From Caulobacter sp. (GTDB taxonomy: Bacteria > Pseudomonadota > Alphaproteobacteria > Caulobacterales > Caulobacteraceae): 64,000 nt of DNA. The stretch spans positions 1 to 64,000 of the forward strand of contig JAIOXZ010000007.1 in the NCBI GenBank assembly GCA_021741355.1. The letters are read 5' to 3'. Below, piece by piece: positions 7,546-17,390 of this stretch (position 1 is the stretch's first letter; every line of letters starts with the position of its first letter). The notes under the pieces are model-generated. The model did no database searches and had not been told where the DNA came from. It saw only the letters and a list, made by a program, of their open reading frames with translations. The translations under genes and the position numbers were made by a program.

Positions 7546-9333
7546 CTAGTACACCCGCGCCTTGGGCGGGATGTAGTCGATGTCCTTGGACATCGTGTAG
7601 CTGTGCACCGGGCGGTAATCGATCTTCACCTTGCCGGTGGCGTCGTCGAACCAGGCCAGCGTGTGCTTCATCCATTCGCCGTCGTTGCGATCGGGGAAGT
7701 CCTCGCGAGCGTGGGCGCCGCGGCTTTCGGTGCGGTTCAGCGCGCCGGCGACGGTGACGGCCGCCTGGCAGACCAGGTTGTCGAACTCCAGCGTCTCCAT
7801 CAGGTCGCTGTTCCAGACCAGGCCGCGATCGCTGACGCCGATGTCCTTGCGGGCGGCGACGACCGCGTTGACGCGATCCACGCCGCTCTTGAGCGACTCG
7901 CCGGTGCGGAAGACAGCGGCGTCTTCCTGCATGGCGCGCTGCATCTCCAGCCGCAGGTCGGCCGTCGGACGGCCGCCAGCGGCGTTGCGGAAGCGGTCGA
8001 AGCGGGCGAGGTGGGCGTCGGTCATGCCGGCCTTGAGCTCCGGCTGGGTCGCGCCCGGCGTCAGCTGCTCGGCGCAGCGCAGGCCGACGGCGCGGCCGAA
8101 CACCACCAGGTCGATCAGGCTGTTGGAGCCGAGGCGGTTGGCCCCGTGCACCGAAACGCAGGCCGCCTCGCCGACGGCCATCAGGCCGGGCACGATGGTG
8201 TCGGCGTTGTCGCCGGTCTTGGTCACGACCTCGCCGTGATAGTTCGTCTGCAGGCCGCCCATGTTGTAGTGGACCGTCGGCAGCACCGGGATCGGCGCCT
8301 TGGTCACGTCGACGCCGGCGAACACCTTGGCCGTCTCGGAAATGCCGGGCAGTCGCTCGTGCAGCACCGCCGGATCCAGATGGTTCAGGTGCAGGTGGAT
8401 GTGGTCCTTGTTGGGACCCACCCCGCGGCCTTCACGGATCTCGATGGTCATGGCGCGGCTGACCATGTCGCGCGGGGCCAGGTCCTTCACGGACGGCGCA
8501 TAGCGCTCCATGAACCGCTCGCCCTCGGAATTGGTCAGGTAGCCGCCCTCGCCCCGGGCCCCTTCGGTGATCAGGCAGCCGGCCGGGAAGATGCCGGTCG
8601 GGTGGAACTGGACGAACTCCATGTCCTGCAGCGGCAGACCGGCGCGCAGGGCCATGCCGCCGCCGTCGCCCGTGCAGGTGTGGGCGCTGGTCGCCGACAG
8701 ATAGGCGCGGCCGTAGCCGCCGGTGGCCAGCACGGTCTTCTGGGCCTGGAACCGGTGCAGGGTGCCGTCGTCCAGCTTCCAGGCGGTGACGCCGACGCAG
8801 ACGCCCTCTTCCATGATCAGATCGAGGGCGAAGTACTCGATGAAGAACTCGACGTCCTTGCTGAGAGCCTGGCCGTACATGGTGTGCAGCATGGCGTGGC
8901 CGGTGCGGTCGGCCGCCGCGCAGGTGCGCTGGATCGGGGCCTCGCCGTAGTTCTTGGTCATGCCGCCGAAGGCGCGCTGGTAGATCTTGCCTTCCGGCGT
9001 CCGCGAGAAGGGCACGCCCCAGTGCTCGAGCTCATAGACGGCGGCCGGCGCATTGCGCGTCAGGTATTCGATGGCGTCCTGGTCGCCCAGCCAGTCCGAC
9101 CCCTTGACGGTGTCGTACATATGCCAGCGCCAGTCGTCCTCGCCCATGTTGCCGAGGCTGGCGGAGATGCCGCCCTGGGCCGCCACGGTGTGGCTGCGGG
9201 TCGGGAACACCTTGGTGATGCAGGCGGTCTTCAGGCCGGCCTGGGCGCAGCCGACGGCGGCGCGAAGGCCTGATCCCCCGGCCCCCACCACCACGACGTC
9301 GAAGCGGTGGTCGATGAATTCATAGGCCGGCAT
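7546..9333 (-). CDS. sdhA: Succinate dehydrogenase flavoprotein subunit
   Basis: This 595-residue catalytic subunit of complex II oxidises succinate to fumarate. The FAD dinucleotide site GAGGSG lies near residues 17-22. Covalent FAD attachment is predicted at H48 in [10 protein letters not shown]. The substrate-site motif RGEGGYL is present, and the C-terminus ends in KARVY as in alphaproteobacterial SdhA. The ATG (9331-9333) shares one base with the sdhD stop (TGATG), so translation is coupled. A longer frame continues upstream but is sdhD sequence in another frame. A strong hairpin follows, and sdhB is not in this transcript. Confidence 0.97.
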   Translation of the reverse strand: MPAYEFIDHRFDVVVVGAGGSGLRAAVGCAQAGLKTACITKVFPTRSHTVAAQGGISASLGNMGEDDWRWHMYDTVKGSDWLGDQDAIEYLTRNAPAAVYELEHWGVPFSRTPEGKIYQRAFGGMTKNYGEAPIQRTCAAADRTGHAMLHTMYGQALSKDVEFFIEYFALDLIMEEGVCVGVTAWKLDDGTLHRFQAQKTVLATGGYGRAYLSATSAHTCTGDGGGMALRAGLPLQDMEFVQFHPTGIFPAGCLITEGARGEGGYLTNSEGERFMERYAPSVKDLAPRDMVSRAMTIEIREGRGVGPNKDHIHLHLNHLDPAVLHERLPGISETAKVFAGVDVTKAPIPVLPTVHYNMGGLQTNYHGEVVTKTGDNADTIVPGLMAVGEAACVSVHGANRLGSNSLIDLVVFGRAVGLRCAEQLTPGATQPELKAGMTDAHLARFDRFRNAAGGRPTADLRLEMQRAMQEDAAVFRTGESLKSGVDRVNAVVAARKDIGVSDRGLVWNSDLMETLEFDNLVCQAAVTVAGALNRTESRGAHAREDFPDRNDGEWMKHTLAWFDDATGKVKIDYRPVHSYTMSKDIDYIPPKARVY

Positions 9334-9731
9334 CAGAAGGCTCCGAGGAGGGCCACCTTGAGGATGGCGAAGACCCCCAGAGCGGCGCCGAGGACGCAGA
9401 CGAGATAGTTGGCGATGAGCGCCGCGGACTTGGCCACGAAACCCTCGATGTAGTCTTCGATGATCACCTGGATCGCCAGGCGCAGGTGCACGAAGCCGAC
9501 CGCGATGAACAGGCTGAGCAGCACCGCATTGATCGGATGGGCCAGCCATTCGACGGCCATCCCGTAGCCGCCGGCCGCCAGCTTGAGGCCGCCATAGGCC
9601 GCCCAGATCGACAGCGGGATCAGGGCCAGACCCGAGACCCGGTCGGCGATGAAGTGGCCCACGCCGTGCTTGGCCGAGCCAAGGCCGCGGGCGCGGGACA
9701 GGGGAGTACGGAAACCGGCCTTCGCGCTCAT
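9333..9731 (-). CDS. sdhD: Succinate dehydrogenase membrane anchor subunit
   Basis: This 132-residue anchor subunit of complex II has three hydrophobic segments, about residues 30-52, 60-85 and 98-125. The motif [13 protein letters not shown] and a conserved [13 protein letters not shown] stretch are typical of alphaproteobacterial SdhD. Start ATG 9731 overlaps the sdhC stop by four bases (ATGA), and the stop overlaps the sdhA start. The order sdhC-sdhD-sdhA is standard. Confidence 0.93.
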   Translation of the reverse strand: MSAKAGFRTPLSRARGLGSAKHGVGHFIADRVSGLALIPLSIWAAYGGLKLAAGGYGMAVEWLAHPINAVLLSLFIAVGFVHLRLAIQVIIEDYIEGFVAKSAALIANYLVCVLGAALGVFAILKVALLGAF

Positions 9732-10138
9732 GACAGGCCTCCGGTCTGGGCGGCGATCAGCCAGACCACCGCGGTGGCCACCAGGGCGAAGACGATGCCG
9801 GCGATGGTGATCATGTCGGCCGTCTTCGGCTGGAAGCCGCGGCCGGTGTCCCACATCAGGTGGCGCAGGTTGCTGGCCGCCAGGAAGAACAGGGCGAAGG
9901 TCAGGCCCAGCAGCACCAGCCTACCCGGCCAGGACGCCAGCAGCGCCGTGTAGGCGGCGTAGGCCTGGTGGCCCGAGGCCAGGGCGACCGCCCAGCCGAC
10001 GAGAATCAGCGCGCCGACGAAGAGGCCCATCAGGCAGGCGCGATGCAGAATGGAGCCCAGCATGGTCACATGCCAGCGCCACACCTGGAGGTGCGGCGAG
10101 GTGGGCCTTTCACGGACCCCTGACGAGGCTTCGGTCAT
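9728..10138 (-). CDS. sdhC: Succinate dehydrogenase cytochrome b556 subunit
   Basis: This 136-residue anchor subunit with sdhD holds heme b and the quinone site. The [12 protein letters not shown] motif near residues 11-22 is the SdhC signature. SILHRACL supplies a histidine at the start of helix 1, and [10 protein letters not shown] precedes helix 3. There are three membrane segments. It is the first gene of the sdhCDA operon, downstream of a TTGACA promoter element. Confidence 0.95.
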   Translation of the reverse strand: MTEASSGVRERPTSPHLQVWRWHVTMLGSILHRACLMGLFVGALILVGWAVALASGHQAYAAYTALLASWPGRLVLLGLTFALFFLAASNLRHLMWDTGRGFQPKTADMITIAGIVFALVATAVVWLIAAQTGGLS

Positions 10139-10168
10139 TTGGTTCCCGACGGTTGCGAGCAGCAGGGC

Positions 10169-10196
10169 TATTTACGCCGGGAACAGGGGGTGTCAA
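10169..10196 (-). promoter_or_regulatory. Probable sdhCDA promoter
   Basis: On the leftward strand a perfect TTGACA -35 element (10196-10191) is followed after 16 bases by TAAATA (10174-10169), about 31 bases before the sdhC ATG. The -35 is strong and the -10 is a partial match. No operator palindrome is evident. Confidence 0.5.
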
Positions 10197-10269
10197 CGCG
10201 AGCGGGGCCTTTTCAGACCCCATCCGCCGTAGACGCCCCCTGGAGCCCGGTCAGCGACCGGGCGGGCGG

Positions 10270-10647
10270 TCAGCCCATCCGGTGGATGCCGCAGAGCTTG
10301 TTGCCGTCCGGGTCGCGCAGGTAGGCGAGGTACATCTTGCCCATGCCGCCTTCGCGGACGCCCGGAGGATCCTCGCAGGTGGTCCCGCCGTTGGCGACGC
10401 CGGCCGCGTGCCAGGCGTCGGCCTGTTCTGGCGAGCTGCAGACAAAGCCGATGGTGCCGCCGTTGGCGTGGCAGGCCGGCTCGCCGTTGATCGGCTCGGA
10501 CACGCCGAAGACGCCGCCGTTGGCCATGTAGAACATGCGGTGGCCGTCCATGAAGGACGGCGGCACGCCGAGCGTGCCGAGCACGGCGTCATAGAAGGTC
10601 TTGGCCTTCTGCAGGTCGCTGGTTCCGACCATGATGTGCGAAAACAT
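10270..10647 (-). CDS. VOC family protein (glyoxalase fold)
   Basis: This 125-residue vicinal oxygen chelate protein contains the paired beta-alpha-beta-beta-beta pattern. MFSHIMVGTSDL at the N-terminus supplies the usual first histidine. Near the C-terminus DPDGNKLCGIH replaces the common DPDGN-x-x-E with cysteine where the last metal-binding glutamate normally sits, so classic glyoxalase I chemistry is doubtful. Start ATG 10647 has GGAGGAG 7 bases upstream. It lies 26 bases after zapE on the same strand. The substrate is unknown. Confidence 0.85.
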   Translation of the reverse strand: MFSHIMVGTSDLQKAKTFYDAVLGTLGVPPSFMDGHRMFYMANGGVFGVSEPINGEPACHANGGTIGFVCSSPEQADAWHAAGVANGGTTCEDPPGVREGGMGKMYLAYLRDPDGNKLCGIHRMG

Positions 10648-10673
10648 GTGTCTCTCCTCCCGTTGTGTGTCGA

Positions 10674-11798
10674 TCAGTCCCTTACCCGTTCGAGCCAGTC
10701 GGTCGAACGCATTTCCTGCAGGCGCGAGACGGTGCGCTCGAACTCGAACGATCCGTCGCCCTGCGGATAGAGGTCTTCGGGTTCGACCGCCGCCAGCCCG
10801 ACCAGCTTGGCCTGGGCCTCGTAGAGGGCGTCGATCAGGGTGTTGAAGCGTTTGGCCGCGTCCCGCCGGGCCGGGGTGAGTCGCGGAATGTCCTCCAGGA
10901 ACACCGTGTGGAAGCGGCCGGCGATGGCCAGGTAGTCCTGCGGCCCGAGCGCGTGTTCGCACAGGCTGGGAAAGCCGGCCCGCAGCAGGCCGCCGCTGGC
11001 CCGGGGCAGATGCAGCCGCCGGCCGAGCACCTCCAGCGTCGCGCCGGTCTCGGGCGCGCCACCCAGCATATCGGCCCACAGCCGGTCGAATTCCGCCGTG
11101 CACGCCGCGTCGTCCGGCGCCAGCCAGGTGCGGGCGCCGCGCAGGCGGTCGAGACGGAAGTCCACCGGGCCGCGCACCCCGACCACCTCCAGCCGCGCCT
11201 TGAGCATGGCGATGAAGGGGATGAAGAGCTGGCGGTTGAGGCCATCCCGGTAAAGGTCGTCCGGCGGCCGGTTGGAGGTGGCCACCAGGGTCACGCCCTG
11301 GGCAAAGAGCGCCTCGAACAGCCGGCCGAGAATCATCGCGTCGGCGATGTCGGTGACCTGGAACTCGTCGAAACAGAGCAGCCGCGCATCCTCGGCGATC
11401 AGTTCGGCGGTGGGCTGGATCGGATCGTCACCTTTCGTCTGGCCGAAGCGGGCCTTGCGGGCCGCGACGTCGCCCTTGCGCCAGGCGTCGATGTGGCCGT
11501 GCACCTCGGCCATGAACACATGGAAATGCGTGCGGCGCTTCTTCGTCACCGGGGCGGAATCGAAGAACAGGTCCATCAGCATGGACTTGCCCCGGCCCAC
11601 CGGACCCCAGAGGTAGACGCCGCGCGCGCCCTTCGGCCTGCGGAACAGCGACGAGAACCCCGGCTCCGACAAGGCGTTGAGGTCGCCCTCCAGGCGCGAC
11701 AGGGCGCCCAGCGCCTGCTCCTGCGCCGCATCGGGCTTGATATCGCCCCGGGAAAGACGCTCGCGATAGGCGGCGCGGACGGATAAAGGCATCGCCAA
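10674..11798 (-). CDS. zapE: Cell division protein ZapE (AFG1-like ATPase)
   Basis: This 374-residue AFG1/ZapE family P-loop ATPase has Walker A GPVGRGKS at 65-72 and Walker B LLCFDEFQ at 140-147. A sensor motif VATSNRPPDDLYRDGLNR follows. The enterobacterial homologue binds the Z-ring, and mitochondrial AFG1 is linked to protein quality control. It is divergent from the tryptophanase gene with 48 bases between the starts. Length and motifs are typical. Confidence 0.93.
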   Translation of the reverse strand: MAMPLSVRAAYRERLSRGDIKPDAAQEQALGALSRLEGDLNALSEPGFSSLFRRPKGARGVYLWGPVGRGKSMLMDLFFDSAPVTKKRRTHFHVFMAEVHGHIDAWRKGDVAARKARFGQTKGDDPIQPTAELIAEDARLLCFDEFQVTDIADAMILGRLFEALFAQGVTLVATSNRPPDDLYRDGLNRQLFIPFIAMLKARLEVVGVRGPVDFRLDRLRGARTWLAPDDAACTAEFDRLWADMLGGAPETGATLEVLGRRLHLPRASGGLLRAGFPSLCEHALGPQDYLAIAGRFHTVFLEDIPRLTPARRDAAKRFNTLIDALYEAQAKLVGLAAVEPEDLYPQGDGSFEFERTVSRLQEMRSTDWLERVRD

Positions 11799-11846
11799 AG
11801 CGGTTAGCGCGGCGAGCTTCGCGCTTCAACGAACATCGAGTGATCC

Positions 11847-13211
11847 ATGCGCACCATCATTGAGCCCTTCCGCATCAAGGCGGTCGAACCCATCCGCATG
11901 ACCACGCGGGAAGAACGGCTGAAACTGATCGCCAGGGCCGACTACAACCTGTTCGCCCTGCATTCGGAGGACGTGCTGATCGACCTTTTGACCGACAGCG
12001 GCACCTCGGCCATGAGCGCAAAACAGCAGGCGGCCCTGATGAGCGGCGACGAGAGCTACGCCGGCAGCCCGTCCTTCTTCCGCTTCGAGGCGGCGGTGAA
12101 GGAGTTGATGCCGTTCAAGCACGTCATCCCGACCCACCAGGGCCGGGCGGCCGAGGCGATCCTGTTCTCGATCCTCGGCGGGGCGGGGAAGTTCATCCCC
12201 TCCAACACCCACTTCGACACCACCCGCGGCAACATCGAGGCCACCGGCGCGGAGGGCCACGACCTGGTCATCGCCGAGGGCCTGGACCCGACCAGCCTGC
12301 ATCCCTTCAAGGGCAACATGGACCTGGAGCGGCTGCAGGCCTTCCTGGTCGAGTATGGCGACGCCGTGCCCTGCGTCATGCTGACGGTGACCAACAACGC
12401 CGGCGGCGGCCAGCCGGTCAGCCTGGCCAATATCCGCTCGGTGGCGCGCATCGCCCATGCCCACAAGAAGCCGTTCATCATCGACGGCTGCCGCTTCGCC
12501 GAGAACGCCTACTTCATCAAGACCCGCGAGGCCGGCCAGGAGGGCCGCTCGGTGAAGGAGATCGTGCGCGACATGTTCGCCATGGCCGACGGCATGACCA
12601 TGTCGGCCAAGAAGGACGCCTTCGCCAACATCGGCGGCTGGCTGGCGCTGAACGACGACGAGCTGGCCCAGGCGGCGCGCAACCGGCTGATCCTGACCGA
12701 GGGTTTCCCGACCTACGGGGGTCTCGCCGGCCGCGACCTGGACGCCATCGCCCAGGGGCTGACCGAGATCATCGACGAGGACTACCTGCGCTACCGCCTG
12801 CGCAGCATGGCCTATATCGGCGAGCGGCTGGAGGCGATGGGGGTGCCGACGGTGCGGCCGACCGGCGGCCACGCGGTGTTCATCGACGCCCGCACCATGC
12901 TCTCTCACATTCCGCCGTCGCAGTATCCGGGCCAGTCCCTGGCGGTGGCGATGTATGTCGAGGGCGGCATCCGCTCCTGCGAGATCGGCACGGTGATGTT
13001 CGGCCTGAGGCCCGACGGGACCGAGGTCGAGGCGCCGATGGATCTGGTCCGGATGGCCTTTCCCCGCCGCGTCTACACCCAGAGCCACGCCGACTACATC
13101 GTCGAGGTGTTCGAGGAGATCGCCGCACGCAAGGACAGCCTGCGCGGCATGAAGATCACTTGGCAGCCGTCGGCCATGCGTCACTTCACGGCGAAGTTCG
13201 CGCCGCTGTAG
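11847..13211 (+). CDS. tnaA: Tryptophanase (PLP beta-eliminating lyase)
   Basis: This 454-residue enzyme belongs to the tryptophanase/tyrosine phenol-lyase family. The PLP lysine is K256 in MSAKKD. Two positions separate the two activities. Tyrosine phenol-lyase has an arginine in the MERGI segment and phenylalanine in the C-terminal LRFFTA. Here they are I380 (SCEIG) and H446 (MRHFTAK), both as in E. coli tryptophanase, so conversion of tryptophan to indole, pyruvate and ammonia is predicted. No tnaC-like leader or tnaB permease is adjacent, so induction must differ from E. coli. It ends three bases from the convergent thioredoxin-like gene. Confidence 0.9.
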   Translation: MRTIIEPFRIKAVEPIRMTTREERLKLIARADYNLFALHSEDVLIDLLTDSGTSAMSAKQQAALMSGDESYAGSPSFFRFEAAVKELMPFKHVIPTHQGRAAEAILFSILGGAGKFIPSNTHFDTTRGNIEATGAEGHDLVIAEGLDPTSLHPFKGNMDLERLQAFLVEYGDAVPCVMLTVTNNAGGGQPVSLANIRSVARIAHAHKKPFIIDGCRFAENAYFIKTREAGQEGRSVKEIVRDMFAMADGMTMSAKKDAFANIGGWLALNDDELAQAARNRLILTEGFPTYGGLAGRDLDAIAQGLTEIIDEDYLRYRLRSMAYIGERLEAMGVPTVRPTGGHAVFIDARTMLSHIPPSQYPGQSLAVAMYVEGGIRSCEIGTVMFGLRPDGTEVEAPMDLVRMAFPRRVYTQSHADYIVEVFEEIAARKDSLRGMKITWQPSAMRHFTAKFAPL

Positions 13212-13214
13212 CAG

Positions 13215-13862
13215 TCAGTCCGCGCCCAGTTCGCGGAGCACGGCGCGATAGGTCCGGGGCTCCTCGCAGGCGCAGCTGCGCATGACGCCGTCGGCCGTCC
13301 ACCAGACCAGGGTCGGATAGCGGACACCCTGGTCGCCGACCTTCACGCCGTTGCTCGCCAGCAACGGCCGCAGCCGGTCGACGACGTCGCGGCCGGCGTT
13401 GATCACCGCCGTGCGCGCGATGTCGCCATCGGCCGGCGGAATGCCCTCGGCCGTCCAGGTCTCGAGCGGCGCGCCGTCCCACCGTTCCATCAGGGCCCAG
13501 CTGCGGTTGATCCACAGTTCCGCCACGGTGGTCCGTTCGGCGGGGGTCGACTTGGCGGCGCCGTTGAGGTCGCGCCGGGCGATCACGATCACCCGCGTGT
13601 CGACCCCGGCCTTGTGCAGCCTGGGAAACATCTCGGCCTTCAGCCGCACGCAGTCGGGGCAGGAGCGGAACGCGATCATGTAGAGTTTGGGTCCGGTCTG
13701 CCGCGGCGAGACCCAGCCGGCCTCGTCGAGGATCTTCGCGATCTCGGCCTGGTGCTTCGTGACGGACTTCGGTCGCCACCGCACCTCGAGCCACCACCAG
13801 GCGGCCAGCGCGCCCACGACGGAGACGGCGATCAGTACGAGCCAGAGGATCAGCTTGTTCAC
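13215..13862 (-). CDS. Membrane-anchored thioredoxin-like protein
   Basis: This 215-residue protein has an N-terminal membrane anchor (residues 3-25) and a periplasmic thioredoxin-like domain with a CPDC motif at 68-71 (FRSCPDC). A second cysteine pair (SCACEE) lies near the C-terminus. It resembles DsbC/DsbG-like or TlpA-like redox proteins, but the fold assignment rests on the CxxC context only. GTG 13862 is the better start (AAGGAAG 6 bases upstream). An in-frame GTG at 13886 has its ribosome binding site too close. The partner protein is unknown. Confidence 0.7.
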   Translation of the reverse strand: MNKLILWLVLIAVSVVGALAAWWWLEVRWRPKSVTKHQAEIAKILDEAGWVSPRQTGPKLYMIAFRSCPDCVRLKAEMFPRLHKAGVDTRVIVIARRDLNGAAKSTPAERTTVAELWINRSWALMERWDGAPLETWTAEGIPPADGDIARTAVINAGRDVVDRLRPLLASNGVKVGDQGVRYPTLVWWTADGVMRSCACEEPRTYRAVLRELGAD

Positions 13863-13947
13863 AGGCGCTTCCTTTGCGGCGGTCACCCTTCTATCCCTTG
13901 ACGGACGCGGGCGGGCAAGGCGCTCTCGCCGCGAACCGGAGTCCGCC

Positions 13948-14817
13948 TTGTCACGCCATCCGCCCCCGCCGTCGCTGTCGGACGTCCCGCTGGAGCCCGG
14001 ACTCTATGTGGTGGCCACGCCGATCGGCAATCTGCGGGACATCACCCTGCGGGCGCTGGATGTGCTCTCGGGCTGTGACCTGCTGCTGGCGGAAGACACG
14101 CGGGTGACCGGCAAGCTGCTGGCCGCCTACGGTCTGTCCAAGACCATGCTGCGCTATGACGAGCACGCCGCCGAGCGCGCCCGGCCGAAGATCATGGCGG
14201 CGCTCGAGGCCGGCCAAAGTGTCGCCCAGGTGTCCGACGCCGGCACCCCGCTGGTCTCCGATCCGGGCTTCCGGCTGGTGAAGGAGGTGATCGCCGTGGG
14301 ACACCGGGTCTTCCCGATCCCGGGCCCCTCGGCGGCGCTGGCGGCCCTGACCCTGGCGGGCCTGCCGACCGACCGCTTCCTGTTCGCCGGGTTTCCGCCC
14401 CCCAAGAGCGGCGCGCGGCAGACCTTTCTGGCAGAGGTCGCCAATGTGCCGGCGACGCTGATCTTCTACGAGAGCGGCCCCCGTCTGCGCGCCAGCCTGA
14501 CGGACATGGCCGCCGTGTTCGGCGACCGCGAGGCGGCGGTGGCGCGGGAACTGACCAAGCTGTTCGAGACTACTGTGCGCGGCCCCCTGTCGGCGCTGGC
14601 CGAGGATCCCCGGCTGGACAGCCCCAAGGGCGAGATCGTCGTCCTTGTCGGCCCCGGCGAGCAACAGGCCTCGACCGCGGAGGACGCCGACTCGGCCCTG
14701 AGCGAGGCCCTGACTCGCCTGCCGCCCGGCGAGGCCGCGTCGGAAGTGGCCAAGGCGCTGGGTCTGAACCGGCGCGACCTCTACCGGCGCGCCATGGCGC
14801 TGAAGGACGGCCGGTGA
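13948..14817 (+). CDS. rsmI: 16S rRNA (cytidine1402-2'-O)-methyltransferase
   Basis: This 289-residue tetrapyrrole-methylase-fold enzyme methylates the ribose of C1402 in the ribosomal P site. VVATPIGNLRDIT and DAGTPLVSDPGF are the family signatures, and a C-terminal helix-turn-helix-like tail (EVAKALGLNRRDLYRRAM) is typical. I choose TTG 13948 because GGAG lies 6 bases upstream and the length then matches E. coli RsmI. The open frame extends further upstream without conservation. It overlaps yraN by four bases (GTGA), a common pairing. Confidence 0.94.
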   Translation: MSRHPPPPSLSDVPLEPGLYVVATPIGNLRDITLRALDVLSGCDLLLAEDTRVTGKLLAAYGLSKTMLRYDEHAAERARPKIMAALEAGQSVAQVSDAGTPLVSDPGFRLVKEVIAVGHRVFPIPGPSAALAALTLAGLPTDRFLFAGFPPPKSGARQTFLAEVANVPATLIFYESGPRLRASLTDMAAVFGDREAAVARELTKLFETTVRGPLSALAEDPRLDSPKGEIVVLVGPGEQQASTAEDADSALSEALTRLPPGEAASEVAKALGLNRRDLYRRAMALKDGR

Positions 14818-15188
14818 CCAGCGCCCGCAGCCGTCGCGGCGGGCTGGCCAGGCAAAGCGGCCGGCGCGGGGAGGTGCTGGCGGCCCTGCTGCTGATGCTC
14901 AAGGGGTATCGTGTCCTCGGCTTCCGGCTGGCCTCGCCGCAGGGCGAGATCGACCTGCTGGCCGTTAAGGGCGGCATTCTGGCCGTCGTCGAGGTCAAGC
15001 GCCGGGCCACGCGGGAGAACGCGCTGGAGGCCGTGCTGCCAGAGCAGCGGGCCCGGCTGAGGCGCGCGGCGGCGGCGGTCGCGGCCGGCAGGCCGGCCCT
15101 GAAGGGCGCGACCATCCGCCTCGACCTGATCGCCCTCGCCCCCGGCCGCCTGCCGCTTCATATTCCGGACGCCTGGAAGGGCGGTTGA
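14814..15188 (+). CDS. yraN: YraN family protein (UPF0102), nuclease-like fold
   Basis: This 124-residue protein has the restriction-endonuclease-like core of the UPF0102 family: G-E-I-D near residue 43 and VVEVKRR near 61-67, matching the D...E-x-K metal site. Biochemical function is unknown. It is translationally coupled to rsmI through a GTGA overlap, and a downstream SirB1-like gene follows 14 bases later, suggesting one operon. Confidence 0.9.
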   Translation: MTSARSRRGGLARQSGRRGEVLAALLLMLKGYRVLGFRLASPQGEIDLLAVKGGILAVVEVKRRATRENALEAVLPEQRARLRRAAAAVAAGRPALKGATIRLDLIALAPGRLPLHIPDAWKGG

Positions 15189-15202
15189 GGCGTTAGGGGA
15201 TC

Positions 15203-16018
15203 ATGACGCGCGAGGACGCAGAGGCGTTTCTGACGGAAGCAGGGCTGGTGGCCGACGAGGCCTTCCCGCTGTTCGAGGCCGCGCTCGCCTGCGCCGTCCA
15301 CGAGGATCCCGATCGCGACGCAGACGCCGCCCGTGCGGTGGCGGATGAAGGCGCAGCCCGGCTGGCGGCGCGCCTCGAGACCGAATCGCCGGAAGAGGCC
15401 ATCGCCGAATCCATGGCCGGCGACCTGCGCTTGCAGGGCGACCTGATGACCTACGACCATCCGGACAACGCCGACGTCATCGCAGTCGCCGAGCGGCGCA
15501 AGGGTATCCCGGTCTCGATCGGAGTCTTCTACCTGCACGCGGCGCGACGCTGCGACCTGGACGTCCGGGGCGTCGATTTTCCCGGCCACTTCCTGCTGCG
15601 GATCGAGACCCGCGAGGGACCCATGGCGCTGGACCCGTTCAGCGAGGGCCGGGTGGTGTTGCCGTCGGAGCTCTCCCGACGCGCCCTGCGCGCGGGCCTG
15701 ACCCCCGACGTGGCCGGCCGGCTGGAGGCGCTGATGGCGCCGATGAGCGACCGGGCGGTGCTGATCCGGCTACAGAACAACATCTTCGCCCGCGCCCAGG
15801 CGGCCCGCGACTGGCCTCGCGCGGAACGCTCGGCCCTGCGCCGCGCCCTGCTCAATCCGTCCGACCATCGCCCCTGGCTGGACGTCGCCGCGGCCCGGGA
15901 GGGCCAGGGCGCCCTCGCCGGCGCGCTACAGGCGCTGGGGCAGGCGCAGATTCTCGACGGCGGCGCGGCGCTGGCCGCCCGAGCGGCGCGCGAACGCGTG
16001 CGGATGAGGCTGAACTGA
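15203..16018 (+). CDS. SirB1-like transglutaminase/TPR protein
   Basis: This 271-residue protein has an N-terminal SirB1 transglutaminase-like domain (AERRKGIPVSIGVFYLHAARR at about residues 96-116, VDFPGHFLLRI near 127-137) and a C-terminal helical TPR-like part. The transglutaminase catalytic cysteine position is not obvious: in ERRKGIPVSIG the usual cysteine is missing, as in many SirB1 proteins, so enzymatic activity is doubtful. It follows yraN closely. The original Salmonella sirB assignment does not establish a molecular role. Confidence 0.85.
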   Translation: MTREDAEAFLTEAGLVADEAFPLFEAALACAVHEDPDRDADAARAVADEGAARLAARLETESPEEAIAESMAGDLRLQGDLMTYDHPDNADVIAVAERRKGIPVSIGVFYLHAARRCDLDVRGVDFPGHFLLRIETREGPMALDPFSEGRVVLPSELSRRALRAGLTPDVAGRLEALMAPMSDRAVLIRLQNNIFARAQAARDWPRAERSALRRALLNPSDHRPWLDVAAAREGQGALAGALQALGQAQILDGGAALAARAARERVRMRLN

Positions 16019-16082
16019 CGGTGACGGCGGTGTCCTATCCGCCGCACAGGCTGGATGACCGCCGGAGCCATCCACTACATCC

Positions 16083-16201
16083 GTCATGGCCCGACTTGTT
16101 CGGGCCACCCATGAACACCGTTCCGGCAAGGGAAGCGGCGGCATCTCCGACAACCTCATGCCTCTCCGCGCTTGGGTGGCCCGAACAAGTCGGGCCATGA
16201 C
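16083..16201. repeat. Family A palindromic repeat pair, copy 1
   Basis: Two 29-bp units, 16083-16111 and 16173-16201, are perfect reverse complements around a 61-base spacer. Each unit is itself a hairpin: TGGCCCGA, 5-base loop, TCGGGCCA. The same arrangement recurs at 29779-29902 and 55232-55353. This is REP/BIME-like DNA, in the gap between the SirB1-like gene and gshB. Confidence 0.9.
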
Positions 16202-16314
16202 GGGGAGAGAAATTGGCGTATGTCGATTGAGCCCGAAACACGCTCGCCCCCTCCCGCCCGAGCGATACCGTCGCTATGTAGCGTTCGCCATCATCGCCAG
16301 GCCCAGGAGCCCCC

Positions 16315-17265
<951 letters not shown>

Positions 17266-17278
17266 GTTATGTCGGGTA

Positions 17279-17305
17279 GGCGACTGAATCATTTCAGTTT
17301 CCGCC
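17279..17305 (+). terminator. Probable terminator of gshB
   Basis: ACTGAA-TCAT-TTCAGT (17283-17298) extends outward with GGCG/CGCC flanks and is followed by a T-rich stretch including TTTTTG. It lies about 15 bases past the gshB stop. Confidence 0.5.
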
Positions 17306-17353
17306 TTGGTTCCATTTTTGTTCTTGATCCGGTCCACCCGCCATGGTTGAGTC

Positions 17354-17362
17354 TGTGGATAA
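17354..17362 (+). promoter_or_regulatory. Consensus DnaA box upstream of comM-like gene
   Basis: TGTGGATAA is an exact match to the DnaA box (TTATCCACA on the other strand), 28 bases before the ATG of the ComM-like gene. In Caulobacter DnaA also acts as a transcription factor. Only this single box was noticed, so it is not an origin. A chance 9-mer cannot be excluded. Confidence 0.4.
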
Positions 17363-17390
17363 GTCACAGCAGCTGTAGCGCGGAGGGGGC

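Noticed and set aside
7534..9273. 579-codon open frame antisense to sdhA
   Set aside because: Shadow frame; sdhA has FAD and active-site motifs and coupled neighbours.
11847..13211. Tyrosine phenol-lyase
   Set aside because: The arginine and phenylalanine that define that enzyme are replaced by isoleucine and histidine, as in tryptophanase.
16083..16201. Inverted repeats considered as CRISPR or IS ends
   Set aside because: Only two units per locus, inverted and not direct, spacers differ, and no transposase or cas gene is present.
17354..17362. Replication origin at the DnaA box
   Set aside because: Only one box, no AT-rich unwinding element, and none of the usual origin-flanking genes.
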